From positions 1-15,606 of the forward strand of contig CAXHFH010000049.1 in assembly GCA_964015995.1 (NCBI GenBank): DNA of 15,606 nucleotides. The letters run 5' to 3'. The translations under genes and the position numbers were made by a program. Source of the stretch: UBA1672 sp964015995. Its GTDB lineage: Bacteria > Pseudomonadota > Alphaproteobacteria > Micavibrionales > Micavibrionaceae. Shown here piece by piece: positions 6,117-13,406 of the stretch. The stretch's first letter is position 1; the number at the start of each line of letters is the position of its first letter. The notes beneath the pieces are model-generated. The model saw nothing but the letters and a program-made list of their open reading frames with translations, had not been told where the DNA came from and made no database searches.

Positions 6117-9100
6117 ATGAATGAACTCATGAACTTATTCGGTCAACCAACAGGCCCGCAGAGCTTTGACCATATTCGTATTTCTATCGCATCACCGCAA
6201 CAGATCAATAGCTGGTCTTTTGGTGAAGTGAAGAAGCCGGAAACGATCAACTATCGTACGTTTAAGCCGGAAAAAGACGGCTTGTTCTGTGCGCGTATAT
6301 TTGGCCCGGTAAAAGACTATGAATGTTTGTGCGGTAAGTATAAGCGCATGAAATATAAAGGCATCATTTGTGAAAAATGTGGTGTTGAGGTGACTTTGAC
6401 TAAGGTTCGCCGCGAGCGCATGGGCCACATTGATTTGGCTTCTCCGGTTGCGCATATCTGGTTCTTGAAATCATTGCCTTCTCGTATCGGTCTTATCATG
6501 GACATGACCTTGAAGGAGCTTGAGCGCGTTCTTTACTTTGAAAATTTCATCGTGATCGAGCCAGGCATGACTCCGCTTAAGCCATTCCAACTTTTGAGCG
6601 AAGAAGAATATTACGACGCGCAAGATGAGTACGGTGAGGAAAATTTCCGTGCGGGTATTGGTGCGGAAGCGATGAAAGAAATTTTGTCTGCTTTAGATCT
6701 TGAAGAAGAGCTCGCGCAGGTTGAAGAAGACCTAAGAGAGACAGGTTCTGAAGCCAAGCGTAAAAAATACGTAAAGCGTATCAAGTTGCTTGAAGCGTTT
6801 ATTAATTCGGGCACACGTCCTGAGTGGATGATCTTGGATGTTGTTCCGGTTCTTCCACCAGAGTTGCGTCCACTTGTTCCATTGGATGGTGGTCGTTTTG
6901 CGACATCAGATTTGAACGATCTTTATCGTCGTGTGATTAACCGTAACAACCGTTTGAAGCGCCTTATGGAGCTTCGCGCACCTGATATTATCGTGCGTAA
7001 CGAAAAGCGTATGCTTCAGGAATCTGTTGATGCGTTGTTCGATAATGGTCGTCGTGGTCGCGTGATTACAGGTGCGAATAAGCGTCCGTTGAAATCACTG
7101 TCTGATATGCTTAAAGGTAAGCAAGGTCGTTTCCGTCAAAACCTTCTTGGTAAGCGTGTTGACTATTCCGGTCGTTCGGTGATTGTTGTTGGGCCTGAAT
7201 TAAAGCTCCATCAATGTGGTTTGCCGAAGAAAATGGCGCTCGAATTATTTAAGCCGTTTATTTATCATAAGCTTGAGCTTTACGGCATGGCCTCTACGGT
7301 TAAAGCCGCGAAGAAAATGGTTGAGAAGGAACGTCCGGAAGTTTGGGATATCTTGGAAGAGGTTATCCGTGAACACCCTGTGATGTTGAACCGTGCGCCA
7401 ACATTGCACAGACTTGGTATTCAGGCGTTTGAACCGGTTCTTATCGAAGGTAAGGCGATTCAGTTACACCCACTTGTGTGTACAGCGTTTAACGCCGACT
7501 TTGATGGTGACCAGATGGCTGTTCACGTTCCATTGTCTATCGAGGCGCAGCTTGAAGCGCGTTGCTTGATGATGGCGACAAACAACATTCTATCGCCTGC
7601 GAACGGTAAGCCGATTATCGTGCCGTCTCAGGATATTGTTTTGGGTCTTTATTATATGTCCATCGCACTTGATGGTGAAAAGGGTGAAGGCATGATTTTC
7701 CGCGGCGCGGGTGAGATTGCTCATGCTCTTGAAAATCATGTAGTATCTTTGCATGCGAAGATCAAATGTCGTTATCACGGCGTTGATGAAAATGGTGAGC
7801 GTAAGACAGAGATTGTTGAATCGACACCAGGCCGTATTATTCTGTCTGAACTTTTACCACGTCACCCGAATGTTCCTTTCAGCGTTTTGAACCAAGTTCT
7901 GACGAAGAAAGAAATTTCGAACATGATTGACACGGTGTATCGTCACTGTGGCCAGAAAGATACGGTTATCTTCTGTGACCGCATGATGAAGCTTGGGTTC
8001 AAGTATGCTTGTATTTCCGGTATTTCTTTCGGTAAGGATGACTTGATCATTCCTGAGGAAAAGCTAACACTGGTGACTGAAGCCAACGATAAGGTTGCTG
8101 AATTTGAACAGCAATATATGGATGGTTTGATCACGAAAGGTGAGAAGTACAACAAGGTTATCGATATCTGGTCAAAAGCAACAGATGATGTTGCGGATGC
8201 CATGATGGCGCGTATTTCTGATATTTCCGAAGATCTGAATGCTGTTTACATGATGGCGCACTCTGGTGCTCGTGGTTCTGCAGCGCAGATCCGTCAGCTT
8301 GCCGGTATGCGTGGTTTGATGGCCAAGCCGTCTGGTGAAATTATCGAAAACCCGATTATTTCGAACTTTAAAGAAGGTTTGACCGTTCTTGAATACTTCA
8401 ACTCTACGCACGGTGCGCGTAAAGGTCTTGCGGATACAGCGTTGAAAACAGCGAACTCCGGTTACCTAACACGTCGTCTTGTTGATGTGGCGCAAGATGC
8501 CATTATCACAGAAGTTGATTGTGAATCTGAAGATGGTATCAAAATGCGCGCGGTTATGAACGGTGCGGATGTTGTTGTGTCTTTGGCGGAACGTATTCTT
8601 GGCCGTACACCATCAACAGAGATCAAAGATCCTCTGTCAGGTGATGTGATTGTTAAAGCGTCTCAAGTTATTGACGAAGTTACAGCCGAGCAGATCGAAA
8701 CAGCCGGAATTGATGAAATTCAGGTGCGTTCAGTTCTAACGTGTGAAGCTGAAAGCCATGGTGTTTGTGCGAAATGTTACGGACGTGACCTTGCACGCGG
8801 AACCGAGGTTAATATCGGTGAAGCTGTTGGTGTTATGGCGGCGCAGTCTATTGGTGAGCCGGGTACACAGCTTACGATGCGTACATTCCACATTGGTGGT
8901 GCGGCGCAAAGAGGCGCAGAGCGTTCACATGTTGATGCAAACATTGAAGGTAAGGTCGAGATCCGTAACCAGAACGTGGTTAAAAACTCTGAAGGTATTG
9001 AGATCGTTATGGGTCGTAATACTGAGATTGCTCTTCTTGATAAAAAGGGTAATGAGAAAGCCACACACCGTATTCCTTATGGTGCGCGTTTGTTGGTTAA

Positions 9101-10343
9101 GGATGGTGCAAAGGTTAAAATCGGCGATAAAATGGCCGAGTGGGACCCATACACACTTCCTGTGATCACTGAAAAAGACGGTGTTGCGCATTACTTCGAT
9201 CTTGTTGAAGGAGTGTCTGTTACTGACGATGTTGATGAAGCGACAGGTATTGCGTCTAAGAAGGTTATTGACTGGCGTTCACAGCCAAAAGGTGGTGACT
9301 TGAAGCCGCGTATTTCTTTGCTAGACAAAAAAGGCAAGGTTATTAATTTGGCCAACGGTATGCCGGCAAATTATTACTTGTCAGTTGACTCTGTTCTTTC
9401 TGTTGAAAGCGAACAAGAAGTTAAAGCGGGTGATATTATTGCTCGTATTCCACGCGAAACATCGAAAACACGCGATATTACAGGTGGTCTTCCACGTGTG
9501 GCAGAACTGTTTGAGGCACGTATGCCGAAAGACTTTGCTGTTATCAGTGAAAATGATGGTTATGTTGAGTTTGGTAAAGACTACAAGTCGAAACGCCGCA
9601 TTGTTGTTCGTCCATCGAGTGCGGATGAAGAGGCATCTGAATATCTTGTGCCAAAAGGCCGTCACTTGGCCGTTCATGAAGGTGACTTCGTGCGTAAGGG
9701 TGACCCGCTTCTTGATGGTGCGCTTGTGCCACATGACATTCTTAATATTATGGGTGTTGAGGCTTTGGCAGAATATCTGACAAACGAAGTGCAAGAGGTT
9801 TACCGCTTGCAGGGTGTTAAGATCAACGACAAGCATATCGAAGTGATTGTGCGTCAAATGATGCAGAAGATCGAAGTGCATGCTGTTGGTGATTCAACTT
9901 ATCTTGTTGGTGAGAATATCGACCGTCAGGAATTTGATGAGACTTGTCAGAAATATATTGCTGACGGGAAGAGACCACCGGAAGGTAGGCCTGTTCTACA
10001 AGGGATCACAAAAGCGTCACTTCAAACGCGTTCCTTTATCTCTGCGGCATCGTTCCAGGAAACAACACGTGTTCTTACAGATGCGGCTGTGAATGGTAAA
10101 GTTGATAAGCTCTTTGGCTTGAAAGAAAACGTGATCGTTGGTCGTTTGATCCCGGCTGGTACAGGTGCATATGTCAATGAGATTAAGCGCGTAGCAGCGG
10201 ATCGTGATGAAGTAGCGATTGCCAATATGCCTGAGCGTGAGGAGCTTGTTGCGTCAGTTTCTGCTGATGTAGCGGCGTTGCCAGAAGGATCATCTGATGA
10301 AGGTTCTTCAGAAGGCGATGCGAAAGAAGCTGCAAACGGTTAA
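6117..10343 (+). CDS. rpoC: DNA-directed RNA polymerase subunit beta'
   Basis: The beta' subunit (1408 aa) carries the RNA polymerase catalytic centre. Zinc site 1 has C70, C72, C85 and C88, the same numbers as in E. coli. The catalytic loop NADFDGDQMAVH places the Mg-binding aspartates at D461, D463 and D465. The bridge helix runs through ALKTANSGYLTRRLVDVAQD (about 775-794). The trigger loop starts in GEAVGVMAAQSIGEPG (901-916), with M921 and H925 equivalent to E. coli M932 and H936. A long insertion inside the trigger loop (about 930-1110) is the SI3 insertion typical of proteobacteria. Zinc site 2 uses C802, C876, C884 and C887, with one extra residue between C876 and C884 (see findings). 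The tail after about residue 1380 is acidic and Ser/Gly-rich. An AAAAGGGA ribosome site precedes the ATG, and a strong terminator lies just past the stop. Confidence 0.98.
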   Translation: MNELMNLFGQPTGPQSFDHIRISIASPQQINSWSFGEVKKPETINYRTFKPEKDGLFCARIFGPVKDYECLCGKYKRMKYKGIICEKCGVEVTLTKVRRERMGHIDLASPVAHIWFLKSLPSRIGLIMDMTLKELERVLYFENFIVIEPGMTPLKPFQLLSEEEYYDAQDEYGEENFRAGIGAEAMKEILSALDLEEELAQVEEDLRETGSEAKRKKYVKRIKLLEAFINSGTRPEWMILDVVPVLPPELRPLVPLDGGRFATSDLNDLYRRVINRNNRLKRLMELRAPDIIVRNEKRMLQESVDALFDNGRRGRVITGANKRPLKSLSDMLKGKQGRFRQNLLGKRVDYSGRSVIVVGPELKLHQCGLPKKMALELFKPFIYHKLELYGMASTVKAAKKMVEKERPEVWDILEEVIREHPVMLNRAPTLHRLGIQAFEPVLIEGKAIQLHPLVCTAFNADFDGDQMAVHVPLSIEAQLEARCLMMATNNILSPANGKPIIVPSQDIVLGLYYMSIALDGEKGEGMIFRGAGEIAHALENHVVSLHAKIKCRYHGVDENGERKTEIVESTPGRIILSELLPRHPNVPFSVLNQVLTKKEISNMIDTVYRHCGQKDTVIFCDRMMKLGFKYACISGISFGKDDLIIPEEKLTLVTEANDKVAEFEQQYMDGLITKGEKYNKVIDIWSKATDDVADAMMARISDISEDLNAVYMMAHSGARGSAAQIRQLAGMRGLMAKPSGEIIENPIISNFKEGLTVLEYFNSTHGARKGLADTALKTANSGYLTRRLVDVAQDAIITEVDCESEDGIKMRAVMNGADVVVSLAERILGRTPSTEIKDPLSGDVIVKASQVIDEVTAEQIETAGIDEIQVRSVLTCEAESHGVCAKCYGRDLARGTEVNIGEAVGVMAAQSIGEPGTQLTMRTFHIGGAAQRGAERSHVDANIEGKVEIRNQNVVKNSEGIEIVMGRNTEIALLDKKGNEKATHRIPYGARLLVKDGAKVKIGDKMAEWDPYTLPVITEKDGVAHYFDLVEGVSVTDDVDEATGIASKKVIDWRSQPKGGDLKPRISLLDKKGKVINLANGMPANYYLSVDSVLSVESEQEVKAGDIIARIPRETSKTRDITGGLPRVAELFEARMPKDFAVISENDGYVEFGKDYKSKRRIVVRPSSADEEASEYLVPKGRHLAVHEGDFVRKGDPLLDGALVPHDILNIMGVEALAEYLTNEVQEVYRLQGVKINDKHIEVIVRQMMQKIEVHAVGDSTYLVGENIDRQEFDETCQKYIADGKRPPEGRPVLQGITKASLQTRSFISAASFQETTRVLTDAAVNGKVDKLFGLKENVIVGRLIPAGTGAYVNEIKRVAADRDEVAIANMPEREELVASVSADVAALPEGSSDEGSSEGDAKEAANG

Positions 10344-10365
10344 TGTGGTCGTAAATAATTATTTG

Positions 10366-10394
10366 AAAGGAAGCCCTTACGGCTTCCTTTTTTT
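10366..10394 (+). terminator. Intrinsic terminator after rpoC
   Basis: AAAGGAAGCC (10366-10375) pairs perfectly with GGCTTCCTTT (10381-10390) around the 5-base loop CTTAC, and the right arm runs into seven T (10388-10394). This is a strong + strand terminator 22 bases after the rpoC stop. The right arm and T-run are also the last six codons of the convergent membrane-protein gene. On the minus strand the hairpin is followed by TCAAATAATT, a poor T-tract, so it probably works mainly for rpoC. Confidence 0.92.
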
Positions 10395-12101
10395 GTGGCT
10401 GATATAAAGGTTTAAGATAATATACAGAAGTAAGAATGTAAGGCTTATCAAAGATATATATGCCCCTATTTTTTCTTCGGCCATGGTCTCTAATTCTATG
10501 GCAATATGATGCTTTCCTGCTGGCACGTTAAACTCCATCTGACCAAATGGTTTGGCATCATGTAAATCAAACTCTTTTTGATTTATTGTGCTTGTGTCCT
10601 TATTTTTTATTTTCCATCCTGAAAAATAGAATTGTCGCACTTGAATTGTCGTGCTTGTTTCTGCTGTGACTTTTAGCTCAAGGTATCTGGGCGTTCTGTG
10701 AATGACAGAGGTGTTCGCGTTTCCTGATTTTACCTTAACCAGTGGTAACGGCTCCATTGTGACCAGAGTGTGGACGCTGGTTGCCATGTTTTTATTGTGG
10801 GGTATGTGTTCTAAAGTAAGAAGCTTCGCTGCGACTTGTTGATGAAAGTGGTCTTCGTCCTGATACGGGTTTGAATAAAGGATCATGGCGAGAGACGCCG
10901 TCATGTAGAAGCAAAGTGCTATATATAAAAAGATAAACGCAACGATAGACAATGTTGTTTTCGATGCCTTTAAGGCGCTGACAGAGGTGTTTTGAAATAG
11001 TTGTATGATCAATACTATGAATAAAAAGTCTGATATAACCAGTAACCGCCAAGGGAACTGGATTTTTTGAAGTGGGATAAAAGTGTCCCAAATGATTTTT
11101 GAAAAACCTGTCATCAGAAAAAAGCATAAAAAAGATAATAAAAAGAAATTGATGGCGTGTTTTTTATATTCTGTGTCTATTTTTTCTATACGGGGTAGTA
11201 ACAAGAACAAGATCGGGGGCACAAAAAACTGCACGGCCGAGATCGAAAACAAATTTTTGCAAAGGTACGGTTCCGGACAATCTGTCTGAGGCCACAAATA
11301 CCACTTATAGTATTGTAAAACATCCAAGCTCCATAAAAATTGTGAATTTAGATGTTTCATCATGAAGATTGCAGGGTACAGATATATACAGGACAGACAT
11401 ATTCCAATGATTATTGATATTGTAAATCTGGCTGAGTATTTTACTTTTTCTCTAAATTTTTGCTGTGGCAAAATCATTAAAACGCCATAAGCACCCATAA
11501 AAATAGATGTAAAAAGTGCAGAGGGAATATGTGACATTATAAGCGCGGCATAGCTCAGTGATAAGGTTGTGATATAGGTAGGTTTTTGTAATCTTTCCGG
11601 ACTGAGGCATAGAAATATAATTGGTATCCAGGCATAGGCACTTAATTCTGCCGTAGCGTTGCGCATGTATATTTCGTGCCAGAAGTGATAGGGCGTTACT
11701 ATATAAATCAAGGCTCCTAATAGGCTCAGCTTTTTGGATGTGATGCTGTTTGCAAAGATATAAAAACTTAAACCGGATAAGAAAAGCCATAGTAAAATGT
11801 TGGCGGATAGTATGTGCTCGATTGAAAGCGCATCGAATGTGAAGGCATTAATGAGGGATGCTGAATAATAGACAAGTGGAGGGTAGTAAAAGAAATTCAG
11901 CCCTCCGAAACCTTGGTTGGCATCTTGTAGCCATCTTGGGTATAGTTCTCCCTCATTGACTTGATTTATAAAAAGATCATATGAAATGATTTGATTTTTA
12001 TAATCATGACCTATCGGTAGACCGTCATTGAACATCTGTATCGAAAGTACTGCGGTTACACAAAAAATAATAAGAATATGAAAGAAGTTTTCTTTGGTCA
12101 T
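10377..12101 (-). CDS. Polytopic membrane protein, PTPS-related (PF10131-type)/YfhO-like, putative GT-C-fold enzyme
   Basis: This 574-residue protein has about eleven hydrophobic segments. TM1 is residues 7-24. A following, probably periplasmic, loop has GHD (31-33), LYPRWLQDANQGFG (53-66) and FFYYPPLVYY (70-79). Next come TPYHFWHEIYMRNATAEL (136-153), SHIPSAL (190-196) and FPWRLL (349-354). As I recall the families, this series matches the '6-pyruvoyl-tetrahydropterin synthase-related' membrane domain and YfhO-like proteins, which share a GT-C glycosyltransferase-like plan; despite the name they do not make pterin. C275 and C281 could form a disulfide. Residues about 465-540 look like a soluble beta domain (RQFYFSGWKI, then VPAGKHHIAIEL), followed by a last TM (about 547-567) and a basic tail, HKKRKP. 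A role in moving sugar from a lipid carrier to envelope glycan or lipid is inferred; the substrate is unknown. The gene looks more A/T-rich than its neighbours, has no clear Shine-Dalgarno, and sits alone and inverted between rpoC and rpsL. Confidence 0.8.
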   Translation of the reverse strand: MTKENFFHILIIFCVTAVLSIQMFNDGLPIGHDYKNQIISYDLFINQVNEGELYPRWLQDANQGFGGLNFFYYPPLVYYSASLINAFTFDALSIEHILSANILLWLFLSGLSFYIFANSITSKKLSLLGALIYIVTPYHFWHEIYMRNATAELSAYAWIPIIFLCLSPERLQKPTYITTLSLSYAALIMSHIPSALFTSIFMGAYGVLMILPQQKFREKVKYSARFTISIIIGICLSCIYLYPAIFMMKHLNSQFLWSLDVLQYYKWYLWPQTDCPEPYLCKNLFSISAVQFFVPPILFLLLPRIEKIDTEYKKHAINFFLLSFLCFFLMTGFSKIIWDTFIPLQKIQFPWRLLVISDFLFIVLIIQLFQNTSVSALKASKTTLSIVAFIFLYIALCFYMTASLAMILYSNPYQDEDHFHQQVAAKLLTLEHIPHNKNMATSVHTLVTMEPLPLVKVKSGNANTSVIHRTPRYLELKVTAETSTTIQVRQFYFSGWKIKNKDTSTINQKEFDLHDAKPFGQMEFNVPAGKHHIAIELETMAEEKIGAYISLISLTFLLLYIILNLYISHKKRKP

Positions 12102-12199
12102 ACGTTCTTTGAAACCCGCAAAATGAAATACTCAAAGCACCTTATTACGCTGTTTAAATTTTACAAAATGTTTCTATATAAAAAATAGTAAAACTTTTC

Positions 12200-12228
12200 T
12201 TGACGAAGCCTCATCTATACCCTATATT
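12200..12228 (+). promoter_or_regulatory. Probable main str-operon promoter (P1)
   Basis: TTGACG (12200-12205) and TATATT (12223-12228) are separated by exactly 17 bases, each matching five of six sigma-70 consensus positions. An A/T-rich stretch lies upstream. Transcription would start near 12235, leaving a leader of about 215 bases before the rpsL ATG. The strength fits a highly expressed ribosomal operon that is cut off from rpoC by the terminator. Confidence 0.8.
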
Positions 12229-12276
12229 CCGCGCCACTGTGATGGGCGTCCCGAAAGCGTTATGTAGTAAGGGCGT

Positions 12277-12344
12277 GCAACATCCGAAAACAAAAATTTT
12301 GGTTCACTTTAATTTAGCGTGGTACAAAATTTCGGATGCTCTGC
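12277..12344 (+). other. Long imperfect stem-loop in the rpsL leader
   Basis: CATCCGAAA (12281-12289) pairs perfectly with TTTCGGATG (12330-12338). GCA/TGC (12277-12279/12342-12344) extends the outside. Inside, ATTTTG (12296-12301) pairs with CAAAAT (12325-12330), and CAC (12305-12307) with GTG (12319-12321), so nearly the whole segment folds as one bulged hairpin. T12330 is shared between two of these alternatives. Lying just downstream of P1, it is transcribed as RNA and is a candidate regulatory leader structure. Confidence 0.6.
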
Positions 12345-12350
12345 GGAGAA

Positions 12351-12389
12351 TATATCATTTCAGGCACTTTTAGTGTTTGACATGATGTG
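12351..12389 (+). other. Second stem-loop in the rpsL leader
   Basis: ATCATTTCAGGCAC (12354-12367) pairs with GTGTTTGACATGAT (12373-12386) at 13 of 14 positions, two of them G-U, around a TTTTA loop, with weaker extension to 12351/12389. No T-run follows, so it is not an intrinsic terminator. It is a candidate site for ribosomal-protein binding or transcript processing. Confidence 0.65.
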
Positions 12390-12405
12390 TAAATCCGCGC
12401 TAAAT
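12377..12405 (+). promoter_or_regulatory. Candidate second str-operon promoter (P2)
   Basis: A perfect TTGACA (12377-12382) is followed after 17 bases by CTAAAT (12400-12405). The resulting transcript would start near 12411, about 40 bases before rpsL. The -35 box lies within the right arm of the second leader stem-loop, so a P2 transcript would lack both leader hairpins. The -10 is weak. Confidence 0.4.
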
Positions 12406-12450
12406 GCCCCATCCAAACATTGAGATATAGAATTTTTAAGAAGGTTTGAT

Positions 12451-12822
12451 ATGCCAACCATTCAACAATTAATACGTAAGCCCCGTAAAAGGGTTATAAA
12501 AGCCAAGAAAAACAGAGCGCTGAAAAGCAACCCTCAGCGTCGTGGTGTGTGTACACGTGTGTATACAACAACACCAAAGAAGCCGAACTCGGCTTTGCGT
12601 AAAGTTGCAAAGGTTCGCCTGACAACAGGTATTGAAGTTATTTGTTATATCCCTGGCGAAGGGCACAATCTTCAAGAGCACTCAGTTGTTCTTGTTCGCG
12701 GTGGTCGCGTAAAGGATTTGCCTGGTGTTCGTTACACTATTATCCGCGGTACGTTGGATACGCAGGGTGTTAAAGATCGTAAACAATCACGTTCACGCTA
12801 CGGCGCGAAACGTCCGAAATAA
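12451..12822 (+). CDS. rpsL: 30S ribosomal protein S12
   Basis: S12 (123 aa, family norm 123-124) lies at the 30S decoding centre and controls tRNA selection accuracy. The decoding-loop motif TTPKKPNSALRK contains K43, and the RGGRVKDLPGVRY loop contains K88 and the aspartate (D89, counting Met as 1) that is beta-methylthiolated in many bacteria. Common streptomycin-resistance substitutions fall at K43 and K88, and both lysines are wild type here. The N-terminus MPTIQQLIRKP and C-terminus SRYGAKRPK are typical. AGAAGG (12439-12444) is the ribosome site, 6 bases before the ATG. The gene opens the str operon behind its own promoter(s), and rpsG starts only 13 bases after the stop. Confidence 0.98.
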   Translation: MPTIQQLIRKPRKRVIKAKKNRALKSNPQRRGVCTRVYTTTPKKPNSALRKVAKVRLTTGIEVICYIPGEGHNLQEHSVVLVRGGRVKDLPGVRYTIIRGTLDTQGVKDRKQSRSRYGAKRPK

Positions 12823-12835
12823 GAGGTAGTTAATT

Positions 12836-13363
12836 ATGTCACGTCGCCATAGAGCAGATAAACGCGTTATTTTACCGGATCCCAAATTTGCGGATCTTGT
12901 GCTTTCAAAGTTCATCAACAACTTGATGTTGGATGGTAAGAAATCCACGGCTGAGGGGATTGTTTATGGTGCTATTGAAATTCTTGATGGTAAAAAGCCT
13001 GTAAACGACACGAATGCAGAGGGTGAGGAGAATATTGATCCTGCTTTGAATGCAAAGGGTGTTGGTCTTGGTTTATTCCACACAGCGCTTAAGAATGTTA
13101 AGCCTCGTCTTGAGGTTCGTTCTCGCCGTGTTGGTGGTGCGACGTATCAGGTGCCTGTTGAGGTGCGTAGCGAGCGTGCGGTTGCTCTTGCGATGCGTTG
13201 GTTGATTATTGCGGCACGTAAGCGCGGTGAAAACACGATGCGCGATCGTCTGGCGGCTGAGCTTTATGATGCTGCGAATGATCGTGGTTCTGCTGTTAAG
13301 AAGCGCGATGACACGCACAAAATGGCGGAGGCAAACAAAGCGTTTGCACATTATCGCTGGTAA
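12836..13363 (+). CDS. rpsG: 30S ribosomal protein S7 with an internal insertion
   Basis: S7 binds the 3' major domain of 16S rRNA, nucleates assembly of the 30S head and helps form the E site. Conserved stretches are MSRRHRADKRVILPDPKF at the N-terminus, VRSRRVGGATYQVPVEVR in the beta hairpin region, LAMRWLIIAARKRG, and the C-terminal VKKRDDTHKMAEANKAFAHYRW. The usual alphaproteobacterial length is 156 residues, to my knowledge; this protein has 175. The extra 19 residues fall between about 53 and 75, an acidic, Asn/Gly-rich segment (NDTNAEGEENIDPALNAKG) that replaces the short loop before the LFHTALKNVKP helix. The reading frame is continuous and flanking motifs are intact, so it is an insertion, not a frameshift. 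GAGGT (12824-12828) is the ribosome site. fusA follows after 43 bases. Confidence 0.97.
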   Translation: MSRRHRADKRVILPDPKFADLVLSKFINNLMLDGKKSTAEGIVYGAIEILDGKKPVNDTNAEGEENIDPALNAKGVGLGLFHTALKNVKPRLEVRSRRVGGATYQVPVEVRSERAVALAMRWLIIAARKRGENTMRDRLAAELYDAANDRGSAVKKRDDTHKMAEANKAFAHYRW

Positions 13364-13406
13364 GAAATACGGATTAGAGATTTAGAAGATATAAGGAAAA
13401 CGGATT

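Larger units (their letters stand above)
12102..12450. other. Divergent intergenic region between the membrane gene and rpsL
   Basis: This 349-base stretch has no convincing gene. Bases 12121-12199 are strongly A/T-rich and lie directly upstream of the rpsL promoter, where an UP-element-like effect is possible. The rest is an approximately 220-base rpsL leader holding two long stem-loops and a second promoter-like pair of boxes, listed separately. I found no good promoter pointing toward the minus-strand gene, which may be weakly expressed. Confidence 0.7.

Noticed and set aside
9381..9881. 166-codon open frame on the minus strand inside rpoC
   Set aside because: Shadow of the highly conserved rpoC frame; composition (Asn, His, Thr, Phe-rich) is typical of antisense reading and no family resemblance is visible.
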